In this document: positions 48,026 to 60,609 of the stretch, piece after piece
How the letters are laid out: each line of letters starts with the position of its first letter
Numbering within the stretch: position 1 is the first letter of the stretch
Assembly: GCF_008728515.1 (NCBI RefSeq)
Contig: NC_044981.1
Location: 99,026,043-99,090,042 of the forward strand
From: Papio anubis
Taxonomy: Eukaryota > Chordata > Mammalia > Primates > Cercopithecidae
Direction of reading: 5' to 3'
DNA length: 64,000 nucleotides
The notes under the pieces: generated by a model
Told to the model about the DNA's origin: nothing
The model's input: the letters and a program-made list of their open reading frames with translations, nothing else
The model's database searches: none
Program-made: the position numbers and the translations under genes

Positions 48026-49079
48026 GAATCTATATTTTAAATACAGTTTTGAGTATTCCCTATGCAAATACCCTGAATTTGGTTCATAAATGTGTGATGA
48101 AAGCTACTGCCCCAAACAAGTCCTGTTTCTTGATTGTTTTTATATAAGGGTGATCTATTGATTATAAAATTAAATATTAAATAATAAATTATGTTTTATG
48201 TTGCATGGAGGAAAATCCTAAATAAAAACAAACACTCCAGAAGAGTAAATCATTTTAATCTGCCTTTTGGGCATAGCTTCACTATAACATTTATTTCCCT
48301 GGGGTTTTCTACTTTTTGTCTTCACATCTACAATTTTTTTTTCCTTGTAATGTCTCATGATACCTGCTGTTTTGTTGTTGTTTGAAGAAAAATCTTTAGT
48401 GCACAAAATAGTATTTATACAAATTTTCTCCCATATATTTCCATACAAAAGAAATGCAAAATGAGATTAAAGAACAGCTTCAGATAGAGTTTTCATTTAG
48501 ATGTATCAATGTTATCGACAAATGAATTCTATAGTATTGGAAAACAATGCCTGATACCCCTTTTTTTCCTGCAATATTCTAACAAGGCAAACCAGATATC
48601 TGAAAATCCAAAAAAAAAAAAAATCTTTAAAAACCTGATGAAGTATATATTTAAATAATTTTTAAATGATTTGTGAAAATGTCAAGAAATTTAGAGTAAT
48701 TTTTCAAAGGACAGAGAGAAAAATGGGGTATCAAAACAGAGAGGTAATTACCTTTTGTAGCCACTGACAATCCAGAAATCTATGTGTCACGGAGTTTCAG
48801 TATTAAAAGCCATGTGGTGGGGGATTAAGTCAGGAACTCTCACACAAAGCTATGACTGCTGATAGATAACGCAGACTGAAAGAGAGAGCCTACAGTGATT
48901 TCACCTCCACAGCAGAGACTTGTTATGTCTCCTCCTCTGTAGGCATAAAAGTAGAAGGTTGGAAATCGTGACTCGAATATACAGAAACAATAAAAAAATT
49001 CAATTTTATGCTTTTATAAAGTTCTTGGAAGAAGCTATCATAGGGACATGTCAAAAGATGGATGATAAAACAAAAAAAA
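48026..49079. other. Unassigned sequence
   Basis: A-run at 48609-48621. Nothing else recognised. Confidence 0.4.
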
Positions 49080-49765
49080 AATGAAGCAGATTAAAGACAG
49101 AGGGCGAATTTCCCTAATATATGATTAATTCTACAAAAAGTTTTTTAAAAGATGAAAAAATCTAAAGTCAAAACCATGAAGAGATAATTCTCCAAATTAT
49201 GATATAAAAATGATTCTTAAATGTATACAAACAGGTTCAATCCCCCTCAAAATAAGTACAAATTAAAATTACGCTAAAATCTTATATATCACCCATTAGA
49301 TTCACAAAATCTCAAAAGTTGTCAACACTTTAGTTAATAAAGCTATGGAAAACTATGAGCTTTTATATACTGCTTGTAGAAATGCAAATTGGTAAAGACT
49401 TATGGAGATGACAATATATTACAAAACTGCACAATAATTTTCCCTTTGTCCCAACAATCTCACTTTGATAATTTTATCCTCAAATTACATATGAAATAAT
49501 CAAAAATACCTATTCAAAAGGTTATTCATTGTGACATTAGTTGCAATTACAAAACACTAGAGACATCCCAAATACACATTCATAGGCTATTGGTTTAACA
49601 AATTGTGGTATTTAACACAATGGAGTACTACAAAACTGTAAAAAAGAATGAGAAAGATTTTGAACAGACACGAAGTGATCTATAGGGTACATTCTTAGTT
49701 GAGAACAGCAAAGCACAAATAAAAAAACTGAAGTGTAAGTACAAGCACATTTATCATAAATTTTT
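49080..49765 (+). mobile_element. L1M ORF2 3' end
   Basis: Ordered matches to old L1 ORF2: AAATGTATACAAACAGGTTC, ATATATCACCCATTAGATTC, TACTGCTTGTAGAAATGCAA, CCCAACAATCTCACTTTGAT, AAAAGGTTATTCATTGTGAC, ACAATGGAGTACTACAAAAC, GTAAAAAAGAATGAGAAAG. Dead by stops and indels. Confidence 0.85.
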
Positions 49766-50034
49766 TAAAAGATGAAAAATCTATAATGTAATACAAATAG
49801 ATATTAATAAACCTAAGTTTATTTCAAATGATATCCCATTAAATAGTATAATTATCATTATGTTCTATATCTTGACAGTTAAATATACAGTTTATTATTA
49901 TTATTCCAGCTACCTATCATAAATGATATTCCTATTATGCTGGATATGAGAGATGTTTCATTATTATTAAAAAGAGATGCTTTGAGTGCCATAGAGAAGC
50001 TAGTAAATCCTCAGGGAGTGGTTGAAGAATGATT
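49766..50034. other. Unassigned spacer
   Basis: AT-rich with ATT repeats near 49890-49905. Confidence 0.45.
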
Positions 50035-50205
50035 TGTGTTGTCTTGGACAAATTCCCTGACACTCCATGACTCAGTTTTTCATTTATGAAATCAGCTTAT
50101 AAAAGTCTCTATCCAGTAATGTCATTATAAGGCTTAAGTAGTTATTAGACAAACTGCTTAGAATAATATCAAGCACATAATTAAAATCAATAATTATTAG
50201 TCAGT
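50035..50205 (+). mobile_element. MIR SINE
   Basis: GTTGTCTTGGACAAATTCCC, GACTCAGTTTTTCATTTATG, GTCATTATAAGGCTTAAG and AAGCACATAATTAAAATC follow MIR sense order. Confidence 0.72.
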
Positions 50206-50324
50206 AGTAAGAGCATGGAAGCCATTTCTCTAGGATCCAAAGTCTTCAACCATCAGTTTGTTCCTGAGTATTAGTGACAGTTGAAAGCATTGTTTTAGTT
50301 ACTGTACTCTGTAATGGCAAATAA

Positions 50325-50515
50325 TAGTGATTCTCAACTGGGTATGGCATCAGCATCATTGTTGATCTCTTAAAAATTATAAACAAATACAATTCAGAGA
50401 GTTGAGTATCACCCAAAACCTCCTGAACATAATTTTTAGACATCAGGCCCAGGTTTACATAAGTTCGAAAATGTCATAGGTGATACTGACAAGTTGTCTT
50501 CGTTAAGAACCCCAG
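50325..50515 (+). mobile_element. MER5A-like hAT-Charlie MITE
   Basis: Terminal AGTGATTCTCAACTGGG and, at the other end, GTTAAGAACCCC approximate the inverted termini. Internal landmarks are GGCATCAGCATCATTGT, CTCCTGAACATAATTTTTAG and GGTGATACTGAC. Length of about 190 bp fits MER5A. Confidence 0.75.
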
Positions 50516-50559
50516 TAATAGAAATATTGAGGAAGTATTATAGCAGAAAAGAAATTATG

Positions 50560-50725
50560 CTAAGTCCTTCACCTCAGACAGAGAACTGCATCTCAGTTTC
50601 TTTTCTGTAAAATGAGGATAACGATCCCTTACAGTGGGTTTGTTATGATGGTTAATAAAGATAATAAATAGAGAATACTTAGTTCATTGTTAGTAGTCAA
50701 TGAATGATGGCTATTATCATTTTCT
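50560..50725 (+). mobile_element. MIR SINE
   Basis: CATCTCAGTTTCTTTTCTGT, AAAATGAGGATAACGATCCC, TTGTTATGATGGTTAATAAA and AATGAATGATGGCTATTATC: a good sense MIR. Confidence 0.82.
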
Positions 50726-52257
50726 GTTCTTGTAGAAGGCTGAAAAATTACATAAAAAGAGGAAATGAAGTGTTTATAAGATATCATAGATAATGGAATT
50801 TAATATCATATTTTAATGAGATCTACAATTTTGGCAGAATTTTAAACTCTACTTTTAAGACCATTAGACCAAAACTTATAAAATATAAAAATATCACCAA
50901 TTTTCAAAAAGGTAATTGAAGGTCTTCGTGCAATTTCAAATAATGGATTTATGCTGCTGACTTGCACACACAAATGAGTGCCCTTGTGAATAGAAAGATA
51001 TTCAAGCATGTTTATCATATTCTGAGCCTGCAACTGCATACTGATCAACGCCCCTCACTCATTAACATACAAGACTCTTTTCCTGAGCTTTCATTTGCAT
51101 GCTCTTCTAAAAGCTCCTTTTTTCTTCACTGTTCAAACAGCCAATGACCTTTGTAATCAACAAGAAAATTAGAAGCAGGTGAGAGCTTATTTTTAATGAT
51201 GCTGAGACCAAATTGTTTAAATCTGAATTTTTTTTCTATAATTTGTAATGCCTGACAAATATTAATTATATGAAGTTAGAGACCGACTTTCTCATTGTCT
51301 CTGATCAAGCTCTGTAACTAACCGTTTGCTTTTATATTCAATACATAGAAACACCTCTCCTTTATCACTTTTTTTTTTTTTTTTTTAACCTGGAGGCTTC
51401 AGTATTAACATGGTATCTTTGGGATTTACTTAATGATCTGGCAACCATTGCAAATTTATCTAGATGATTATAAGTGAAACTGATTGAGCACATTTCCTAC
51501 AGGATTGCACTTATTTATTTTAATGAGTGCATATTAGTGAATCAGAAATAAAGTTTCAACATCATAAATGACAAGTATAGGCCATGTTTTCTGTCTCTTT
51601 TGTGTCTCAGTATTCTTAATCATATTTACTTAGAATATCCCATTCCCTAAGGTTTCTCAGAATTACCAAACAACTTTTGTTTCAGCTTCATATTCAAGTA
51701 TATAATGAATTAAATAATGAAGATTGCCAATTGCAGTCATACCTAGATTATCTACAAACAAATACATGCCTGGTGAATCTAAAGCAAATTGAATTTCAGG
51801 CCAGGTTTTCTACAATATTTAACATGATCTACTCCGCTACCTCCCAATTCTCATGAAAAATATGCTCAAATAAACTAAAATTATATCAAAATGTATCATC
51901 CAAATCTTTCAAGATAAATAGAAACTGATTTCATAGTAGTCCAGAGTTTTGGATTTGTCACAACTCCCTTGTTAATTTTAAGCAATGTAGTATTCATTAT
52001 ATTTCATGTCTTAACCTATCCAGCTATTTCTCCATTATTATTGCATTTGAATGGAAGTAATATTATTGTTATCCTTTAGCAAATTAAATGCTTAGTTTAC
52101 CTAAGATATAAAACGAGAATATAGAGTTTTTTGGGGGTGGGGAGGGGAATCCTATTTAAATATTTTGCTTTTCGTTTAAAATAATGTACAATGACTTGTT
52201 CTTGATGGTTTGACAATATTTTCCAAGACTGTCCTGTCTATTAATATTTTTTCAAAA
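50726..52257. other. Unassigned sequence
   Basis: An 18-base T-run at 51369-51386 without an attached Alu. Frames at 50842-51147 on both strands have no domain. Confidence 0.4.
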
Positions 52258-52540
52258 GGTCCAGGCGTCATAGCTCACATCTGTAATCCCAGCAATTTGG
52301 GACGCTGAAGCGGGTGGATCGCATGAGGCCAGGAGTTCAAGACTAGCCTGGCAAACATGGGGAAACCTTGTCTCTACAGAAAATACAAAAATTAGCAGGG
52401 CGTGGTGATGCGTTCTTGAAATCCCAGCTACTCAGGAGGCTGAGGCAGGAGAATCACTTGAACCCAGGAGGCGGAGCTTGCAGTGAGCTGCGATCATGCC
52501 ACCACACTCCAGCCTGTGTAGACAGAGTGAGATTCTGTCT
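52258..52540 (+). mobile_element. AluS-type SINE
   Basis: Plus-strand Alu from CCAGGCGTCATAGCTCACAT to GACAGAGTGAGATTCTGTCT, moderately diverged. Its tail has become TA-rich. No target-site duplication resolved. Confidence 0.92.
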
Positions 52541-52622
52541 CAAAATATATATATATATAATAGAATATATATATTATGTAATATATGCTTTTTATATATT
52601 ATATATATTTTTAATATATATA
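52541..52622. repeat. (TA)n-rich low-complexity tract
   Basis: TATATA runs broken by GAA, GTAA and CTTTT, grown from the Alu tail. Confidence 0.88.
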
Positions 52623-53929
52623 GTCAAGAGGACTGACCCTCTTCAGCTATCCATGCATTTGAATACAAAAGATTCAGTGCTATTTTAAATATTTATACCT
52701 ACCTATATATTTAAATCACATACACCACAAAGGTTTCATTGGTGGCAGTGCCTTAAAACCTTCTAATCAAGTAGAAGCCTGCTTAACAGTGAATTGGCCT
52801 TTAAATACAAAAATCAAATCTCTGAATCTTATTTTCCTGTTTTATGTTATATTTATATATTGGCTAATTATCAAATAATCCGAGGTAGCTTAAAATGAGA
52901 CATTAACATGCACTTTTAAATTGTAATAGAAAATCCAGATTACAGAAAAAGTTAAGACAATATACGGCTAACCTATATTTTTCACAGATTTCCATATATA
53001 ACCACGAGCCTTATGACATGCAGAAGAAAAATAAAAGGGATATAATAAATGGCATAGCTCTAACAGAAGTTAGAGTTTATATGTATTATAATGAACATCT
53101 AAGCACTATAACAGTTAACTCAAGATTCAGCTTAAGGTTCGAATGCATGTTTTGAGTTCAATGATCTCTATGTCAGTAAAGCTTGTAAAAATGTCATATA
53201 CTGCTAATGCCATACAGTGTCATATACTGCTACTTTGGAAAAGTCAGAGGAAAAGAAAATAAACAAGTAAAAATAAACCTATACAAAGCAGAAAGAAAGA
53301 TTTAACTACTGTTTATATGGCCTTTTCTATGTTGTATGGCCTCAGGGATACTTGAGGATTTGACATTTAGTTAATTTTCCTAGCAATATTAACTCAAATA
53401 ATGCATAGGTAGACATAATATTGGATCCAAGATAAATGAGAATTCAATCAAAGACTGTATATAAGAGCAAGCACATGTGCTTTATCGTTGACATTGTTTA
53501 TTAACAAATGAGTCACCAGTACTGTCGAGAAATAGCATCAATAAGGAATGAAAACTTGTCACAAATCCCCAAGGACACTGTGGACTAGTTAGATGTAAAA
53601 GATGAAGGGATTCAATAGCTGATGGCCTTCTTAGCCAGTGACCACTCAGCTCCTTCTGTGACTAAACATGTTTTGAATGTGGATTTGGGAAACTGTGCTT
53701 GGGAATCATGAGGCACTTCATGTTGTACAAGCTATATTGTTGTTTGCCCTTGATCCTATCTTAAAACTAAGTAATCTTGGTGCTGGTGATGCCTATCATG
53801 TTGTATTTAATTATCAATCCCAGCTTACCACCACTGATGCTAGTAGAGTTCAATGAGAATGATAGTAATTAACAGCCTTTCATATAGCTCACGTAATCTG
53901 AAGAAAACTATAGCTGAAAGAATTCTTGC
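52623..53929. other. Unassigned sequence
   Basis: Contains a 15-bp direct repeat TGTCATATACTGCTA at 53192-53206 and 53218-53232. Nothing else recognised. Confidence 0.4.
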
Positions 53930-54625
53930 TTTAGATTGGCAGGGTAGAAAGAGGGAGTTGATTTTTACTATGAGTGGTCAAGGAAGATCTCACCTAGAAA
54001 GAGATATTTCCACAAAGACCTGAAGTACAAGGTATAGGAAGTCATTTTGATTTTTGGAGGAAGAGCATTCCAGAAAGAGGAAGAAGACACATAAATGATT
54101 GGAGGCAGGAATATGCTTGGTGTGCTTTATATTAATATTTAAAAATCAGCGAGGCAGCCAGAGTGTTCAGTGTGGAACAAATTAGGGGTAACAGATGTAA
54201 GCAGATGAAATCAGCAAGATAATTATTGTGGGTAAGAGAGGGGCAGGTATTACAGAGCTTTCTATTTCATTCTAAGGACTTTCAATTTCACTTATAAGAT
54301 GGGGAATCACCAGTGGGCTTTAAGCAAAATAGAGACATAATATGACTTATGTCTTATTAGAATCACTCTATTATTTTCTTAACCCACTGAGGGAGGCATT
54401 ATGCAAGGAGAATGACTGAGAGGCTAGCATAGTAATCCAGATAATAGTGAAAGGTGGCTTAGCCCAAGAGAGCAAAGGATGATCAAGAGTGGTAAAACTG
54501 ACAGGATTTTCTGGTGAATGTGTATGTAATGCATTGATAGAGAGGAATTAAGGATGATTCCAGGGATTTTGGTCCAGTGACTGAAAGGATGGTGTTGCCA
54601 TTGTAAAAGATTATTCACTAGACAC
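53930..54625 (-). mobile_element. Long L2 fragment
   Basis: About 700 bp of L2 complement in order: AGAGCATTCCAGAAAGAGGA, GGAGGCAGGAATATGCTTGG, TTCTAAGGACTTTCAATTTC, AGCATAGTAATCCAGATAAT, GGATGATTCCAGGGATTTTG, GAAAGGATGGTGTTGCCATT. Confidence 0.9.
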
Positions 54626-56370
54626 ATTAAAAATGGTAAGACAGATTTTATTCAGACTTCAGAATAGCATAGACAGATTTTTGTATGAACGGAGTTCAAT
54701 TGCATTGAAACAAAAGGAAAGAAGTTTTTTAAATGCAGAGTGTGCTAAAAGTAGAGTCCAGAAACACATTAAGAGTGGGAAGGGGAGAGAGGTTGATTAA
54801 TGTCATTAGGTCATCTACATTTGCTAACTTATAAAGTTAGACTCCTATCCAGCTAAGGAGACTAGGAGATAGGGGACTTATCTTTCTTGCTGAGTACTTT
54901 TCGAAAGGATGGCTCCCAAGTTCTTGAGAAGGACATTGCTGAGTTGTAGAAGATACTTCTAAAAGGGACAGAGAAAAGATTTATATTTGCACATAAAAAA
55001 ACATAATAATGCTTCCAAGAAAAGGGTAGTCAGGGAACTATAGTCATGTTTTGGCTGGAACAAAGTGTAAATTCTTTTGTAGCATTGAGTTTTCTCAGGC
55101 AGGGATTTTAAGGGGCTGAAGTTGTCATCCTAGGAACACTGCCCTGAGCTGATAGAAACTATACTAGTGTTTATTTAAGTCTGTTAGTGTAGGTGGTAGA
55201 TAAAATCATTTGTACTAAGAGTTTGTAGTTCTTATACTACAAGGCCGAGGCCTAGTCAAAAAGAGGACTCAGAAGAGCCCTTGAGTAGGGTTTGGTCAAA
55301 AGAGAGTCTTTGTCATCATATAAAAAGTTTCAGACTAATTCTCCATTTCCATAAACTGAATCTCTTCTTCTGACATTTATAGTTAAAACCTGTTGTTTAC
55401 AGCATAGCTAGCTTCTACTTGGAGAGGGAAATGGTTGTCTTGGTCTTCTGAAAGGATCTGATATTATTTTATTTCACATTAATAATACACATATATTTTC
55501 TTAATAGAAAGAAACCAATATTAAATTAAAGGTAACATTATACCAGCTTAACTTTATCTTTTGGCACCTTATTTAATACCAAATTATCTGTATCTGCTAT
55601 TCAGTGGTAAAGATGATTTCAATCAGGTTGTATTTAAAATATTAAAGTTACATTAAAAATAAGTCACATTTGGTGCTTTTTTAATAATGCCTTAACAAGA
55701 AAGAAAATTAAAATTCATGCATACTGAACACAGTAAAAATTCCAAACAGAGTACGCAAAAAGAAAAAAAAAGGCTAATATATTTCCCATTAGGAGGAAAA
55801 TTACCATAATATTATAAGCATAAATTTAAGGACGAATGAGTAAGCACTTATAGTCACAGTAAATGCATAATAGATGTTCAAACCATTTTCTGACTCCTCC
55901 ATACTGTTTTGTTTGGGAGAATGCTTAAAAAGAGAACAATGTAGCAAACAGCTGGTGAACATTCAACCATATTCCTGTTAAACAACATGAGAAAAGAAAG
56001 CAACTTTTAAAATTTTGTTTTCTAAGCCATAATTGCATACCTCATGCTGACAAATTAAAAAGCAAACAAGCCTATGTACATTCAAATAATAGGTGTTGAG
56101 GCTCTAAATGTCGAGCACTTTCTATGAAACACTCAGTTTGCAATTGCATATTTCAACTCACATATGTTTAAGGTAAAATATAATAGTTAAGCATGACAGG
56201 AGGCCAATGCACAAATGTTCATATTTGCACCGGTAGACCTTTCCAAAACCATGATAATTATTTGAGATGTATGAATAAAATATTGGTTTTGTAAAAAAGT
56301 CTTCAATTATTCAATTTATATTGTTATAGGCCTCGCAGCTTACAGTAAAAGAAAATGAATACGGAGCCCA
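54626..56370. other. Unassigned sequence
   Basis: 54640-55420 has mixed composition and may be an old LTR-type repeat, but no family is identified. 55500-56370 is AT-rich with nothing recognised. Confidence 0.35.
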
Positions 56371-56412
56371 GTTTGGATACAGGAAAAAAATATTTGCAAA
56401 ATATACATCTTT
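56371..56412 (+). mobile_element. L1M ORF2, left piece of a split element
   Basis: AAATATTTGCAAAATATACA is L1 ORF2-like and continues at 58282 with ACAAAATACATATCTTATAA. The near-duplicate junction sequence is the target-site duplication of the intervening L1. Confidence 0.6.
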
Positions 56413-56425
56413 AAAAAAAATTTTT

Positions 56426-56722
56426 GGCCGGGCGCGGTGGCTCAAGCCTGTAATCCCAGCACTTTGGGAGGCCGAGATGGGCGGATCACGAGGTCCGGAG
56501 ATCGAGACCATCCTGGCTAACACGGTAAAACCCCGGTTCTCTACTTAAAAATACAAAAAACTAGCCGGGCGAGGTTGTGGGCCCCTGTAGTCACAGCTAC
56601 ACGGGAGGCTGAGGCAGGAGAATGGTGTAAACCCGGGAGGCAGAGCTTGCAGTGAGCTGAGATCTGGCCACTGCACTCCAGCCCAGGCGACAGAGCAAGA
56701 CTCCGTCTCAAAAAAATAAAAA
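56426..56722 (+). mobile_element. AluY of Old World monkey (AluYR-like) type
   Basis: Begins GGCCGGGCGCGGTGGCTCAA with the GGCTCAAGCCTG variant and AGATCTGGCCACTGCACTCC in the right arm. It lies at the tail end of the minus-strand L1. Possible target-site duplication is AAAAAAAATTTTT (56413-56425) with AAAAAAATCTTTT after it. Confidence 0.95.
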
Positions 56723-56835
56723 ATAAAAAAATCTTTTAACTTTTAATTTTTGTGAGTACATAGTAGGTGTATATATTTATGGTATACATGAGATACTTTG
56801 ATATAAACATGTTTTGCACAATAATCACATCATAA

Positions 56836-57130
56836 GGCAGGGCAAGGTGGCTCATGCCTGTAATCCCAGCACTTTGGGAGGCCGAGGTGGGCGGATCACG
56901 AGGTCAGGAGTTGGAGACCCGTTCTGACCAACATGGTGAATCCCTGTCTCTACTAAAAATACAAAAATTAGCCAGGCGTGGTGGTGCATGCCTGTAATCC
57001 CAGCTACTCAGGAAGCTGAGGCAAGAGAATTGGTTGAACCTGGGAGGCAGAGGTTATAGAGCGCTGAGATCGTGCCATTGCACTCCAGGCTGGGTGACAG
57101 AGTGAGACTCTGTCTCAAAAATAAATAAAT
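56836..57130 (+). mobile_element. AluS-type SINE
   Basis: Complete plus-strand Alu (GTAATCCCAGCACTTTGGGA; ACCAACATGGTGAATCCC) inserted in the L1 3'UTR. L1 sequence resumes with ACCTCATGGAAAATGGGG. Confidence 0.95.
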
Positions 57131-57148
57131 CATCATCATCATCATCAC
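57129..57148. repeat. (ATC)n microsatellite
   Basis: Six ATC units following the Alu tail. Confidence 0.88.
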
Positions 57149-58281
57149 CTCATGGAAAATGGGGCATCCATCCCCTCAAGCCCTGATCCTTTGTGTTGCA
57201 AACAATCCAATTATACCCTTTTAGTGGTTTTTAAATGCATGATTAAATTATTTTGACTATAGTCATCCTGTTGTGCTATCAAAAACTTGGTTTTATTCAT
57301 TCAATCTTTTTTAGGGTGTGTACTCATTAACTATCCCCACCTCCTCCCTACACCCCCTACTACTCTTCCCAACCTTTGGGTACCATCCTTCAGTTCTCTA
57401 TCTTCATGAGTTCAATTGTTTTGATTTTTAGATCCCATATATAACTCAGAACATGTTATGCTTTTCTTCTGTGCCTGGCTCATTTCACTTAACATAATGA
57501 CCTCCAGTTCCATCCGTGTTGTTGCAAATGACAGGATCTCATTCTTTTTTATGTCAAAAGAGTACTCCATTGTGTATAAGTACCATATGTCCTTTATCCA
57601 TTCATCTGTTGATAGACACTTAGGTTACTTCCAGATCTTGGCTACTGTGAACAGTGCTGCAATAAACATGGGAGTTCACATCTCTCTCCAATATACTGAT
57701 TTTCTTTCTTTGGTATATATACTCAGCAGCAGGATTGCTGGATCATATAGTAGCACTATTTTTCATTTTTGGTGGGAACCTCCAAACCGTTCTCCACAGT
57801 GCTTGTACTAATTTACATTCCCACCAATAGTGTATGAGGATTACCTTTTCTCCGCATCCTTATCAGCATTTGTTACTGCCTGTCTTTTGGACATGAGCCA
57901 TTTTAACTGGGGTGAGATGATGTCTCATTGTAGTTTTCATTTGCATTTGTCTGATAACCAATGATGTGGAGCATCTTTTCTTATGCCTGTTTGCCATTTG
58001 TATGCCTTCTTTCAATAAATAGCTATTCAAATATTTTCCCATTTTTTAATTTGATTATTCATTTTTTTCCTCTAGAGTTAATTTGAGCACCTTATATAAT
58101 CTGGTTGCCAATTCCTTGTTGGATGGGTAGTCTACAAATATTTTCTCCTATTCTGTGGGTTGTCTCTTCAATTTGTTGATCATTTCCTTTGCTGTGCAGA
58201 GGGTTTTTGACTTGATGTTACCCTGTTTTCCCATTTTTAATTTGGTCACTTGTGCTTGTGGGGTATTACTCAATAAATTAC

Positions 58282-59186
58282 AAAATACATATCTTATAAA
58301 ATACTTATATCTACATTTTACATAAAGATCTATACTGAACAATACAATAAAATAGGCAAAAGACATAAATATTTATAAAAGAAAACACTCAAGTGGCTAA
58401 CGAGCCCATGAAAAGATGTTTGTCATCAGTAGTCATCAGAGAAATGCAAATAAAACCAAAATTGATAGCATGCCGTATCTACTAGCATGAGTACAATAAA
58501 TAAGACAAACCACAAGAAACATTGGCAAGCATCTGGAAAACTGAGATTACACATAAATTGTTGGTGGGAATGTAATATGGTAAAGCCACGGTTGAAAATA
58601 GTTTGTCAGTTTCTCCAAAAGTTAAACATGAAATTGTCATATGATCCTAGCAATTCTATTCTTAGATACGTATCCAACATAAATGAAAACGTATCCCCAT
58701 GCAAAGATTTGCACACAAATTAGGTTACATGTGAGGTTTACAGCAGCATTATTCATAACAGCCAAAAATTGGAAATGACCTAAATATCCATCAACTGACT
58801 GATAAATGGCAAAATACTATATATTCACACAATGAAATATATTCGACAATAACAAAGGAATGGATTACTGACACTCATGACATCCTGTGTGAGCCTCAAA
58901 GAAGCCAGTCACTAGTTCCATATAATATGTTTCTATTTATATGAAATTTCCAGAAAAGGCAAACTTGTAGAGACAGTAAATTAGTGATTACCTAGGCCTG
59001 GGGCTAGGGTAGAAATTGCAATTAGGCCTGAGGAGTCTCACTGGGGAAAGGGTTGAAAATGCTCTAAAATTTATGCTGATGGTTGCATCATTTGATAAAG
59101 TTACTCAGAGACAGTGACTTGTGAACTTGAAATGAGTAAATTTTCTCATATGCAAGACATGCCTCAATAAAGTTGTCAAAATATTA
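58282..59186 (+). mobile_element. L1M ORF2 end and 3'UTR, right piece
   Basis: Resumes the split L1M: TGAAAAGATGTTTGTCATCA, GAAATGCAAATAAAACCAAA, TTGTTGGTGGGAATGTAATA, ATTATTCATAACAGCCAAAA, GATTACCTAGGCCTGGGGC and the terminal ATGCCTCAATAAAGTTGTCA. Dead. Confidence 0.85.
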
Positions 59187-59190
59187 AGCT

Positions 59191-59217
59191 TCTCTCTCTC
59201 TCTCTCTCTCTCTCTCT
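59191..59217. repeat. (TC)n microsatellite
   Basis: Thirteen TC units right after the L1M 3' end. Confidence 0.92.
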
Positions 59218-60149
59218 ACCTCTCTATTTATATCTATCCAGCTCTCTAAGATTTAGAACTTAAATGCGAGGTAGATATCATTGGGACTTTTTTTTAACTT
59301 TTTGAATAAAAAGACATGCCTACATGCTTGTCCTAAGAGCAAGTAAGTCTGATTTAATTGACTGGTTTCTCAGTAGAGGTTGGCATTTCAGATTAGATCA
59401 CATGGAAGATATTTATAATAAATGGATGGGTACATTTGCATTTTCAAAGCTTTAGTGAAAAACACAAGATGTAAGTACAAAATACAAATGCTTTCCATCA
59501 CTTTTTGTGTAAATTAAGTTGCCTCTAAATGAAAGGATAATAGGTTGCATAAATATTTTATTAAGCTTTCATAAAGAGTCTTAAGTATATTTTTTAGACA
59601 TGGAGAAAGTGATGTACTCTAATGAATTTGTAATGCATCTTTTTTACTAAGATATTTTATTTAGAAACCAATATGCACACAAAAATTTACAGTATCCTAT
59701 TCACACTGTATAAGACTATACATGAGAGTCAAAGATGCTCTAAAACAAGATGTGAACACAGGAATAAAAGTAGAAGTTTTCTAAGTATGACAGTTAAAAA
59801 TATAATCATACATGAGCTCTCCAAGCCTGTGATACAGAGAAACAGAAGACAATCAGGTGAATACATCCATAAAAGATGGGTTATAGGAAAGTCGGAGAAT
59901 AAAATAGTAGATTTGTATTTGAACAGCAAGGAATGTAAATATTGATATATATTAAAATTAGATTGAACAAATAATGTCTTTTGTTTAAATGCCTTGTGTT
60001 ACTATTTAGAAAGTTGTATCTTAATTTATAACGAGATTTGAGAATCCATTTTTTTCATCTTTTAGAAAGTTCATAACTGTTATGAAATATGTAATTTCAG
60101 ATGTACTAAAAACTCATGTGAAATGTTAGGCACAAACAGAAACACCTCT
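59218..60149. other. Unassigned sequence
   Basis: Nothing recognised. The frame at 59673-59945 (90 codons, plus) has no domain. Confidence 0.4.
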
Positions 60150-60295
60150 TAGCTCTATGACTAGGCAAGTTTCTTAGTTTCTATAAATTTAATTTTATAC
60201 TGTCATTATAAGCATTAAATGAATATGAAGCATTTATTAATATATCTTTCATATTATTTGTTTTATAAATATTAGGTGTTTATAGTAGTTAGTAT
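60150..60295 (+). mobile_element. MIR SINE, tentative
   Basis: CTATGACTAGGCAAGTTTCT, AAGCATTAAATGAATATG and the terminal AAATATTAGGTGTTTATAG follow MIR sense. Confidence 0.52.
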
Positions 60296-60609
60296 TGGTA
60301 TTCTTGAATTAATCCGGGTGTAGAGGCAAATAACACTGATCTTACATGCAATTGAAAATTGTATGTTAACATATTAATTGGCACTTTTAAATCTAAACTT
60401 GTTTTAAAGTGAACCAAATTCACAAGATGAATTTTGAGGGTTAAGTAAAACATCTATACATGTCCATTAACAACAGTCATAAAGCTCACGTGTCATAAGT
60501 GTACGTACCATGGTGAGCCAGATTTTCATTCTAGTCACATCAAACTTCACTTGCCTAGTTAGCCTTTTATAATTAAAAAGACAAGTGAATGTATATCTAT
60601 TCAAGGGGT
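60296..60609. other. Unassigned sequence
   Basis: Nothing recognised. Confidence 0.4.

Larger units (their letters stand above)
56413..58281 (-). mobile_element. Younger 5'-truncated L1 (L1PB/L1MA-like), hosting two Alus
   Basis: The plus strand reads the complement of an L1 3' end: GTAGGTGTATATATTTATGG, then after the second Alu AACAATCCAATTATACCC, GTTCAATTGTTTTGATTTTT, ATAATGACCTCCAGTTCCAT, ATTGCTGGATCATATAGTAG, TGGGTTGTCTCTTCAATTTG, stopping at GGGGTATTACTCAA near 58274. The 3' end is on the left and the 5' end is truncated. Flanked by an imperfect duplication (CAAAATATACATCT / CAAAATACATATCT). The plus-strand frame at 57458-57811 is antisense to ORF2 and not a gene. Confidence 0.88.

Noticed and set aside
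48017..48070. Possible second MER5-like fragment after the MIR
   Set aside because: Only a short, weak similarity (CTATATTTTAAATACAG). Not enough to call.
57458..57811. 117-codon plus-strand frame, the longest in the window
   Set aside because: It lies antisense to L1 ORF2 in the minus-strand L1, with no initiation context or domain.
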